From Variovorax sp. (GTDB taxonomy: Bacteria; Pseudomonadota; Gammaproteobacteria; Burkholderiales; Burkholderiaceae_C): a DNA stretch of 34,785 nt. Shown here one piece after another: positions 24,352-30,929 of this stretch (its first letter is position 1; every line of letters starts with the position of its first letter). The translations under genes were made by a program, and so were the position numbers. A model generated the notes under the pieces. That model was not told where the DNA came from. It did not search any database and worked only from the letters and a program-made list of their open reading frames with translations. The stretch is taken from positions 27,059 to 61,843 of the forward strand of contig JAGIAI010000051.1 of the NCBI GenBank assembly GCA_017744935.1, read 5' to 3'.

Positions 24352-24556
24352 TCGCCGCTCCCTCTGTCTCCTTTACCTGAGAGATTCATCGGCTGCGGCA
24401 TGCAGCGGACTTGCTCCTTCGGTGCGCCACGTCACTGCGGCGTCTCTCCAGTCGGCATGGGTCAATATGGGGCAGTCAACGAACCGCGCTGCGGTTCACC
24501 TGAGCGTTCATGGGAGGTTGCGCCAACGGTGGGACGGTTGCCGTCCGCTTTTCTGC
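24352..24556 (-). promoter_or_regulatory. Second tandem glycine riboswitch, first aptamer degenerate
   Basis: On the minus strand the 3' aptamer is canonical: CTGGAGAGACGCC (about 24450), GCACCGAAGGAGCAA, AATCTCTCAGG (about 24376), GAGACAGAGGGAGCGG. The 5' aptamer (about 24556-24499) keeps the frame, with AACGCTCAGG and GGCGCAACC, but its core reads CCACCGTTGG instead of CCACCGAAGG, and its 5' stem reads AGAAAAGCG instead of GGAGAGCG. It is homologous to the switch at 22786-22990. It occupies the 330-base gap before the XRE gene; nothing else is seen there. Confidence 0.85.
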
Positions 24557-24565
24557 GGGGCGAAT

Positions 24566-24571
24566 TTTATA
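24566..24571 (-). promoter_or_regulatory. Candidate -10 box for the second riboswitch transcript
   Basis: TATAAA on the minus strand in an A/T-rich patch (24562-24580) would start transcription near 24559, at the first base of the aptamer. The -35 region is weak. Support comes from its fit with the RNA start. Confidence 0.4.
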
Positions 24572-24604
24572 GAAGAAACCGGTTTCTGTCTGTTTCCGGG
24601 CAAG

Positions 24605-25339
24605 TCAGTTCCTGCGCAGGCGCGTGAAAAGTTCGAACTCCCAGTTGCGCATTCCGAGCAGGAGGGTGTAGCCCTCGCGCTCTTTCGGCGACAGTTTCTG
24701 GTCGGTCTGATGCTGTTGCGCAAAGTCCTGGGCGACACGCTGGAGTCGGTCCAGAAAGGCCGGCGCGAGCGATTTGCTGATCGAGCCATGCACCAGCAAC
24801 AGCCCTTCCGATGGGCCGTCGAAGCCGCCGCGGTAGTAGTCGAGCACAACGTTCTCGCGGAAGAAATCCATCACAGGGCCGTGGGGCCGCCAGCGGAAGG
24901 TCTTCGCGAGCTTCAGGCGATACCGGTTCAGGGGGCGCAACTCGATGATCCCGATGCGATCGAGCTGCGCGAGATAGCTGATGCACTCCGGCTCGGTCAT
25001 CCGGTAGGCGGCAACGATCTGCTCCAGCGTCCACTGGCTCAGCACGCAGATGGCGACCAGCAGCAGCTTCTTGTCCTTGACCACTGCCTGTTCCTGCTCG
25101 AGCGTGAGCTCCTTGAGCAGCGGTTGCGCGTCCGCGACCCGGCGCGCGAGTTCGGCAAAGTCGATCTTCAGCGCCCGGCAGATGGCATCGACCCGGGTGA
25201 GCGGCATGTCGCCCTTGGCGAGCATCCGCTTCACGCTGGATTCGGCCATGTCGAGCGACTTGGCGAGGTCCGCGTAGGTCATACGGGCGTTCTTGAGTTC
25301 GTTCTTGAGGGCGACGACCAGATCGACGGTGGTGCTCAT
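24605..25339 (-). CDS. XRE-family helix-turn-helix regulator
   Basis: A 244-residue regulator. Residues about 5-65 form a Cro/CI-type helix-turn-helix (MTYADLAKSLDMAESSVKRM and then LTRVDAICRALKIDFAELA). The remaining ~170 residues start with QPLLKELTLEQEQAVVKDKK, then a second winged-helix-like region (WTLEQIVAAYRMTEPECISY, IGIIELRPLNRYRLKL) and a C-terminal ligand- or dimer-type part that I cannot assign. A 19-base near-perfect palindrome lies 10 bases upstream of the ATG (25350-25368), suggesting autoregulation. It lies just upstream of the riboswitch-dadA pair on the same strand, but those have their own promoters. Confidence 0.85.
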   Translation of the reverse strand: MSTTVDLVVALKNELKNARMTYADLAKSLDMAESSVKRMLAKGDMPLTRVDAICRALKIDFAELARRVADAQPLLKELTLEQEQAVVKDKKLLLVAICVLSQWTLEQIVAAYRMTEPECISYLAQLDRIGIIELRPLNRYRLKLAKTFRWRPHGPVMDFFRENVVLDYYRGGFDGPSEGLLLVHGSISKSLAPAFLDRLQRVAQDFAQQHQTDQKLSPKEREGYTLLLGMRNWEFELFTRLRRN

Positions 25340-25349
25340 TGCGGAAGGA

Positions 25350-25368
25350 GGTATTGCCCGGCGATACC
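25350..25368. promoter_or_regulatory. Palindromic operator candidate at the XRE start
   Basis: GGTATTGCCCGGCGATACC has 9-base arms around a central C with a single mismatched pair. It begins 10 bases from the XRE start codon on the minus strand and occupies the place of its ribosome-binding site, where no Shine-Dalgarno sequence is seen. It is also in the gap shared with the divergent membrane-protein gene. Confidence 0.55.
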
Positions 25369-25464
25369 GGGGGTGGTGAATAAGTGCTCCGTATCGATTC
25401 TCGATGCCGTGCAGGGGGTTGGCAACCTAGATTGCACCCATCGAGTTATCTGTTGGAGTCCGCC

Positions 25465-26301
25465 ATGTCGCTCTCGTCCCTGTCGAATCGCGAACGCTAC
25501 CTCCTCTCGCTGTTCGCGGTGCTCCTGCTGGCTGCCGTTGTTGGCCCGGCGATCCCTTCCTCTAGAAGCGCAACGTTCGCCGACGAGCAGGCGTGGGGCG
25601 CGCTGCCGAACGCCATGGACGTGCTGAGCAACCTGCCGTTCGCCGCGATCGGCATCTGGGGCCTGCGCTGGCTCCGCTGGCTCGATCGGGCGCACGAAGA
25701 AGCGCTGGATGCCGCGCCGGCACAGCAGACCGGGTGGCATATGCCGGTGAACGCCCTCGATTGCGCCTGGATGTTCTTCGCCGGCCTGATCCTGACGGCG
25801 CTCGGATCGGCCTTCTATCACCTGCAGCCCGACAGCGTGCGCCTGGCCGCGGATCGTGCCGGGATGGCCGTGGCGTTCGCCGGAGTTGTCGGATTCGCGA
25901 CCTGCGAACGAGTGAGCGCTCGCGCCGGGTGGCCCGCCGCATGGTTCACGCTGATCGGTGGATTGCTGGCCGCGGCGGTATGCCATGAGACCGGCAATGC
26001 GCTTCCCTGGGCGCTGGTGCAGTTCGGTGGCATGGCACTGATCGTGCTGCTCTCGTTTGCGCGACCGACGAGCGGCGCGGTGGGCCTCCGTCTGGGGTGG
26101 GTGATCTTCTTCTACGCACTCGCGAAGCTCTTCGAACTTGCCGACCACGCGATCTTCGAAGCGACGCACCACCTGATTTCGGGCCACAGCCTCAAGCACC
26201 TGACGGCAGCGCTCGCGGCACTCCCGGTGCTGCATGCGTTGCAGACCATCGGACGGCAGACGCTGCGGCACAATCCGGGCGCCGTCACCGTGACGGCTTG
26301 A
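25465..26301 (+). CDS. CREST-superfamily (ceramidase-like) membrane hydrolase
   Basis: A 278-residue polytopic membrane protein with about seven hydrophobic helices. Motifs fit the CREST superfamily of membrane metal-dependent hydrolases (alkaline ceramidase, PAQR, Per1): LSNLPFAAIGIWGL near the first loop, GSAFYHLQPDS with the Ser-x3-His pair, ADRAG with Asp, and HSLKHLTAALA with paired His near the C-terminus. The substrate is unknown; an amide or ester lipid is plausible. GGAG precedes the ATG at 25465. It is followed 25 bases later by the LplT-PlsC fusion and then a PAP2 phosphatase, so a lipid-remodelling operon is likely. It diverges from the XRE gene. Confidence 0.7.
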   Translation: MSLSSLSNRERYLLSLFAVLLLAAVVGPAIPSSRSATFADEQAWGALPNAMDVLSNLPFAAIGIWGLRWLRWLDRAHEEALDAAPAQQTGWHMPVNALDCAWMFFAGLILTALGSAFYHLQPDSVRLAADRAGMAVAFAGVVGFATCERVSARAGWPAAWFTLIGGLLAAAVCHETGNALPWALVQFGGMALIVLLSFARPTSGAVGLRLGWVIFFYALAKLFELADHAIFEATHHLISGHSLKHLTAALAALPVLHALQTIGRQTLRHNPGAVTVTA

Positions 26302-26326
26302 GGAAGCCGCCAACAAGGCATTGCGA

Positions 26327-28279
26327 ATGACAACGACCGCCAACGCATCATCCTCCGCCGCGCACGACGCGCAGGCGCACGCCAACCAGTTCGCACTGCT
26401 TGGGCAGCGGCGCTTCGCGCCGTTCTTCTGGACACAGTTCGCCGGTGCGGCGAACGACAACCTCTTCAAGTTCGCCTTCACCGTGATGGTGACCTACCAG
26501 CTCCAGTTGAGCTGGATGCCGCCTTCCATGGCGGGGCTTGTGATCGGCGCACTTTTCATCCTGCCCTACCTGCTGTTCTCGGCAACCGCGGGGCAGCTCA
26601 CCGACAAGTTCGACAAGACGAAGATGATCCGCTTCGTCAAGAACATCGAGATCGTGATCATGCTGATCGCCGCCTGGGGCTTCATGCGGGCCGATGCCGT
26701 GGTGCTGCTCGCATGCGTCTTCCTGATGGGGCTGCATTCCACGCTCTTCGGACCCGTCAAGTTCGCGTATCTGCCGCAGGTGCTGGATTCGCGCGAGCTC
26801 ACCGGCGGCAACGGGATGGTCGAGATGGGCACCTTCGTTGCCATCCTGCTCGGCCAGGTTGCGGGCGGCCTGCTGGTCGCGGTGCCGCAGATCGGCCATA
26901 CCTCGGTGGCGGCAGCCTGTGTGCTGCTGGCGCTGATCGGGCGTGCGGTGGCGCAGGCGATTCCGGCCGCGCCGGCGACCGATCCGGGGCTGCGGATCAA
27001 CTGGAACCCGGTCAGCGAAACCTGGCGCAATCTCAAGCTCGCGCATGGCAACGTCGTGGTGTTCCGCTCGCTGCTCGGCATTTCCTGGATGTGGTTCTTC
27101 GGCGCGACCTTCCTGAGCCAGTTTCCGAGCTTCGCCAAGGAAGTCCTGCACGGCGACGAGCAGGTGGCTTCGCTGTTGCTGGTGGTGTTCTCGGTGGGCA
27201 TCGGGATCGGCTCGCTGCTGTGCGAAACACTGAGCCGCCGGCAGGTCGAGATCGGACTGGTGCCGCTCGGTGCGATCGGCATGAGCGTGTTCGCGATCGA
27301 TCTCTACTTCGCGTCCCGTTCGCTGCCGATGCTTGGCGATCTGGGGCTTGGCGCATTCCTGCACCTGCCGGCGCACTGGCGCGTGCTGGCAGACCTCGGC
27401 TTGCTGTCTCTCTTCGCGGGCCTTTACAGCGTGCCGATGTATGCGCTCATCCAGATGCGAAGTCAGCCGACACACCGCGCGCGCATCATCGCGGCCAATA
27501 ACATCCTCAATGCGCTCTTCATGATCGCCAGTGCGGTGATCGCCGGGGCGCTCCTGAAGACCGGTTTCACGATCCCGCAGATCTTCCTGATCATTGGCAT
27601 CACGAATGCGGTCGTCGCGTTCTACATCTTCATGCTGGTGCCGGAATACCTTTTGCGTTTCGTCTCGTGGATCCTGTCGCGTGTCGTCTACCGCTTCGGC
27701 GTGAAGGGTGGCGAGCACATTCCGGCCGAAGGTGCCGCGGTGCTGGTCTGCAACCATGTGAGCTTCATCGACGCGGTGCTGCTGATGGCGGCAAGCCCGC
27801 GTCCGATCCGCTTCATCATGGACCACCGCATCTTCGCGGTGCCGGTGCTCGGATGGCTCTTCCGGCTGGCGAAGGCCATTCCGATCGCGCCGCAAAAGGA
27901 AGATCCAGGCGCCTACGAAGACGCCTTCAGGCAGGCCGTGCAGGTGCTGCGCGACGGCGACTTGCTGGCGATCTTCCCGGAAGGTGCGATCACGCGGGAC
28001 GGCCAGTTGCAGCCCTTCAAGGGCGGTGTGATGAAGATTCTCGAAGCCGCACGCGCCGAAGGCATCGAGCCGCCGGTGGTGCCGATGGCGCTGACGAACC
28101 TGTGGGGCTCCTTCTTCAGCCGCATCGAGGTGCGCGATGGGCAGAACGTCGCGATGGTGCGGCCGTTCCGGCGTGGCTACTTCAGCCGCGTGGGACTCAA
28201 CGTCGGCAATGCGGTGCCCTATCCCGACGTGCAGCCCGATGTCCTGCAGAAGCGCGTGAGCGGACTCATGGGGGCATGA
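26327..28279 (+). CDS. LplT-PlsC fusion: lysophospholipid transporter and acyltransferase
   Basis: A 650-residue fusion. Residues about 20-430 form a 12-helix major-facilitator domain of the lysophospholipid flippase type (QFAGAANDNLFKFAFTVMVT is the typical LplT-like start). Residues about 450-650 form a PlsC-type acyltransferase with the H-x4-D motif NHVSFID (H477, D482) and FPEGAITRDG (F550-G553). It probably flips lysophospholipids inward across the inner membrane and re-acylates them, as E. coli does with separate LplT and Aas. The acyl-ACP synthetase domain of Aas is missing, so acyl donors must come from elsewhere. The ATG at 26327 is preferred over the TTG at 26321. Confidence 0.9.
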   Translation: MTTTANASSSAAHDAQAHANQFALLGQRRFAPFFWTQFAGAANDNLFKFAFTVMVTYQLQLSWMPPSMAGLVIGALFILPYLLFSATAGQLTDKFDKTKMIRFVKNIEIVIMLIAAWGFMRADAVVLLACVFLMGLHSTLFGPVKFAYLPQVLDSRELTGGNGMVEMGTFVAILLGQVAGGLLVAVPQIGHTSVAAACVLLALIGRAVAQAIPAAPATDPGLRINWNPVSETWRNLKLAHGNVVVFRSLLGISWMWFFGATFLSQFPSFAKEVLHGDEQVASLLLVVFSVGIGIGSLLCETLSRRQVEIGLVPLGAIGMSVFAIDLYFASRSLPMLGDLGLGAFLHLPAHWRVLADLGLLSLFAGLYSVPMYALIQMRSQPTHRARIIAANNILNALFMIASAVIAGALLKTGFTIPQIFLIIGITNAVVAFYIFMLVPEYLLRFVSWILSRVVYRFGVKGGEHIPAEGAAVLVCNHVSFIDAVLLMAASPRPIRFIMDHRIFAVPVLGWLFRLAKAIPIAPQKEDPGAYEDAFRQAVQVLRDGDLLAIFPEGAITRDGQLQPFKGGVMKILEAARAEGIEPPVVPMALTNLWGSFFSRIEVRDGQNVAMVRPFRRGYFSRVGLNVGNAVPYPDVQPDVLQKRVSGLMGA

Positions 28280-28289
28280 GTCTCGCCTG

Positions 28290-28952
28290 ATGCTTTCGCT
28301 GCTTCCCCAGACACTCTGGCCCGCTGTCACCTGGTTCGGTGACAGCGGCTTTCTGTTGCCCGCCTCGCTGTGGATCACCGCCTGGCTCGGGCTTCCCCGG
28401 GTAACGCGCTTCTCGGCGGTGCGCTGGGTGCTGGTGTTCGGTCTCGGGTGCAGCGTGATCCTGGTGTCCAAGCTCGCCTTCCTGGGGTGGGGTGTCGGCA
28501 TCGCGGCGATCGACTTCACCGGATTCAGCGGGCACACGGCGCTATCCGCCAGCATCTGGCCGGTCGCGGGCTGGTTGATGGCTTCGCGGCAGGATCACGG
28601 CGTCCGCGTGGCTGCAGCCGCGATCGGGCTGGTGTTCGCGGCGGTCATCGGCGTCTCGCGCATCGCGCTCGACGCGCACTCCTATTCGGAAGTCTTGGCC
28701 GGCTTTCTGCTCGGCGCGGCCGTGAGCGGCATGTTCCTCTGGTGGCAGCATCGTTCGCCGCATCCTCGACTGAACTGGCTGCTCGTGGCGCTGAGTCTCG
28801 CGACGCCGGCGCTTCTCCAGCGACCCGGCACCGCGGCACCGACGCAGGGTGCCCTGGAGGTCATCGCCATGCGTCTCGCGGGAACCGACCGGGTCTACAC
28901 CCGCGCCGACCTCCTGGCCCGCAGGAACGGCTCGCCGAACGGTATCGAGTAG
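28290..28952 (+). CDS. PAP2-family membrane phosphatase
   Basis: A 220-residue membrane protein with about six helices and the PAP2 lipid-phosphatase signature: Lys61 in VSKLAFLGWG, FSGHTALS (S80, G81, H82) and SRIALDAHSYSEVLAG (R124, H130). The usual final Asp of motif three is Glu134. The first-motif Arg-Pro pair is absent, so the set is incomplete and activity may differ. It likely dephosphorylates a lipid phosphate such as phosphatidate or undecaprenyl pyrophosphate. It starts ten bases after the LplT-PlsC gene, so it is co-transcribed. A hairpin spans its stop codon. Confidence 0.82.
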   Translation: MLSLLPQTLWPAVTWFGDSGFLLPASLWITAWLGLPRVTRFSAVRWVLVFGLGCSVILVSKLAFLGWGVGIAAIDFTGFSGHTALSASIWPVAGWLMASRQDHGVRVAAAAIGLVFAAVIGVSRIALDAHSYSEVLAGFLLGAAVSGMFLWWQHRSPHPRLNWLLVALSLATPALLQRPGTAAPTQGALEVIAMRLAGTDRVYTRADLLARRNGSPNGIE

Positions 28953-28960
28953 CGATACCG
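28940..28960. terminator. Hairpin across the PAP2 stop codon
   Basis: CGGTATCG-AGTAG-CGATACCG has perfect 8-base arms and a 5-base loop and includes the TAG stop. No T-run follows, so it is not a classical terminator. It may slow or stabilise the mRNA end, or be a DNA-binding site. Its half-site resembles the palindrome at 25350-25368. Confidence 0.4.
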
Positions 28961-29055
28961 AAGGCGTTGGAAGGCGCCACTGGTTCGTTAATTTGTTCCA
29001 GGGCGTAGAGGCGCGAACCATCATCCGCGCACCTTCACTTCGCCGCGAGGCTGAC

Positions 29056-29541
29056 ATGCAAACCTACCCTTCGAACATCTCCATCCAACGCGACACTCGC
29101 GCCTGGCAGGTCCAGGTCTGGATCTCGTTCGGACTGGCGGTTTTCCTGTGCGCCACCGGTCTTGGCTGGCTGCCGGGCCAGGCCCTCGACCGCGCGTTCA
29201 TGGTGATGGGGTATGTGTTCTGTCTCTCGGCCGCGTTCGTGCTCGCCAAGTTCGTGCGCGACAGCCAGCGCGGCAGTGCGCTCTCGGTCGGCGACACGCC
29301 GATGTGGAAGCTGGTTGTCTGGGGCGGCTTCTTCACCGCGATGGGGCTCACCGGCTGGGGCCTCCTGCGCATGGAGATCAGCGAAACCTACAAGGCCTTT
29401 CTGGGCGTGAGCTGGCTGTTCCTCATCAGCTCGGCCTTCACGCTCGCCAAGACCCTGCGCGACCGTCATGAGGCCGACATCGCCGAAGCGCGTCTGCAAG
29501 GTCGCCGCGAAGTCCGCGCCGAGACGCGCGAAACCGAATGA
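29056..29541 (+). CDS. YiaA/YiaB-family inner-membrane protein
   Basis: A 161-residue protein with two repeated YiaAB units, each of two helices: WQVQVWISFGLAVFLCATGL with AFMVMGYVFCLSAAFVLAKF, then MWKLVVWGGFFTAMGLTGWG with LGVSWLFLISSAFTLAKTLR. Each unit ends in a charged AK(F/T)(V/L)RD turn. The family is uncharacterised. A possible promoter (TTGGAA 28967-28972, TAATTT 28989-28994, 16-base spacing) lies in the 103-base gap upstream. It probably leads the four-gene run ending at 32018: the next gene starts 14 bases downstream. Confidence 0.85.
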   Translation: MQTYPSNISIQRDTRAWQVQVWISFGLAVFLCATGLGWLPGQALDRAFMVMGYVFCLSAAFVLAKFVRDSQRGSALSVGDTPMWKLVVWGGFFTAMGLTGWGLLRMEISETYKAFLGVSWLFLISSAFTLAKTLRDRHEADIAEARLQGRREVRAETRETE

Positions 29542-29555
29542 AAGGAGAACCCATC

Positions 29556-30014
29556 ATGAAGCAGTACTTCTTCACCTTTCTCCTGGCCATCTGCGCGGCG
29601 ACGGTCAATCTCTCGTTCCCGCTGCCTGCGCGCGCGCAGAGCGAGGCATCGGTGGCGTTGTCCATGCTGCCGGTCGCCTCGGTGGTCGGCACGGCTTCGG
29701 TCACGGGGGCTGCGGCAAGCGCCGTCGCCGCGGTGCCCGTCGCGCTTTCGGTCGGTGGCGCGACGCTGACCGTGGTGGCGGTCGAAGCCTCTGTCGATGG
29801 CACGGTGTACGTTCTCGAACGCGTGTCGGATGGCGCCAGGGCGAGCGTGAAGGTGCTCGACCGTGCGGCCCGCGGCGCATCGGTCGCGGTCGGCAGCACG
29901 GTCACCGTCACGGTCATCGCGAGCGGCGTTGTCATTTCGGCGGCCGGTGAAGTGCTGGCCTTCGTGCCCAACGCGCTCGGTCGCGCGCTCCTCTACAACG
30001 AGAAACTCTCATGA
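29556..30014 (+). CDS. Exported Val/Ala-rich protein of unknown function
   Basis: A 152-residue protein with a Sec signal peptide (MKQYFFTFLLAICAATVNLS, cleavage near ARAQS). The mature chain is built almost wholly from small residues (Ala, Val, Ser, Gly, Thr), for example ASVVGTASVTGAAASAVAAV, then a short charged middle (ERVSDGARASVKVLDRAARG) and another Val/Gly-rich run. This suggests a beta-rich or membrane-inserting secreted peptide. I do not recognise a family. The ATG at 29556 has AAAGGAG eight bases upstream; the ATG at 29538 overlapping the previous stop lacks this. The DUF2145 gene overlaps its stop by four bases. Confidence 0.7.
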   Translation: MKQYFFTFLLAICAATVNLSFPLPARAQSEASVALSMLPVASVVGTASVTGAAASAVAAVPVALSVGGATLTVVAVEASVDGTVYVLERVSDGARASVKVLDRAARGASVAVGSTVTVTVIASGVVISAAGEVLAFVPNALGRALLYNEKLS

Positions 30015-30895
30015 CCCGCACACCCACGAACTTCGGCCCCTACGAACGCGAATACCAGGCGCGCTTCTCGCGGACGCGCCGCCTGCTGAAGGGCGCGGTG
30101 CAGGCGATCCTCACGGCGGCCGCGGTTGTCCTGGCCGGGGTGTTCCTGTTCCCCCTCAACGCGCATGCCGGGCGGTCGTGCGAGCAAGGCAGGCCCACTG
30201 CCGCCACCATCGTGAAAGGCATGCAACTCGCGGAACGCACCTCGCAGCAACTCGATGCCAGTGGCGCGAAGGTGGTGCTGCTGGCGCGCGCCGGGCAAGA
30301 CCTGAGCAAATACGGCCTGCGCTATTCGCATCTGGGTCTTGCCTACAAGACCGCTGACGGCAACTGGCGCGTGGTGCACAAGCTGAACCAGTGCGGCACG
30401 GCAGTGGCCACCGTCTACCGGCAGGGTCTCGGAGAGTTCTTCCTCGACGATCTCTTTCGCTACGAGGCCGCGTGGATCGTTCCGACGTCCGCAGTGCAGG
30501 CGCAACTGCTGGCGGCTCTCAATGAGCCACCGGCGCGCATCACGCGCCTGAACACCGCGTCGTACAGCATCGTGAGCTACGCCTGGGGGCACAAGTACCA
30601 GCAGTCGAATCAGTGGGTTGTCGAAACCATGGCCGGGGCGATGGAGCCGGGCACCATCGTCAATCGCGACCAGGCGCAGGCGTGGCTGCATTTCAAGGGC
30701 TACGAGCCGACGACGCTGCACCTCGGGCCGCTGACTCGCCTCGGCGGTCGCCTGGGATCGGCCAACGTTGCCTTCGACGATCATCCCAACGAAAAGCGCT
30801 TCACCGATCGCATCGAAACGGTGACCGTGGATTCGGTGTTCGCGTGGATGCCGAGGGCGGGCTTCGGGGCCGCGCCCGTCGTGCTCAAGCTCTAG
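30011..30895 (+). CDS. DUF2145 family exported protein
   Basis: A 294-residue protein with a basic N-terminus (RTRRLLKGA), a hydrophobic helix at about 36-54 acting as signal or anchor (cleavage near AHA-GRS), and a periplasmic domain matching DUF2145. It contains RSCEQGRPTA, LRYSHLGLAYK, VVHKLNQCGTA, and later QQSNQWVVETMAGAM. The SHLGLAYK segment resembles the catalytic-His strand of permuted papain-like (YiiX/NlpC) hydrolases, but I cannot place the catalytic Cys with certainty. It is translationally coupled to the upstream exported protein (ATGA overlap). Function is unknown. Confidence 0.78.
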   Translation: MTRTPTNFGPYEREYQARFSRTRRLLKGAVQAILTAAAVVLAGVFLFPLNAHAGRSCEQGRPTAATIVKGMQLAERTSQQLDASGAKVVLLARAGQDLSKYGLRYSHLGLAYKTADGNWRVVHKLNQCGTAVATVYRQGLGEFFLDDLFRYEAAWIVPTSAVQAQLLAALNEPPARITRLNTASYSIVSYAWGHKYQQSNQWVVETMAGAMEPGTIVNRDQAQAWLHFKGYEPTTLHLGPLTRLGGRLGSANVAFDDHPNEKRFTDRIETVTVDSVFAWMPRAGFGAAPVVLKL

Positions 30896-30929
30896 ACCAG
30901 AATCCCCAGCATTCTCGAAAAGGACCTTC

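Noticed and set aside
26348..28555. Open frame of 735 codons on the minus strand
   Set aside because: Antisense to the LplT-PlsC and PAP2 genes; rich in His/Arg/Asp/Gln with no domain pattern, while the sense strand has clear motifs.
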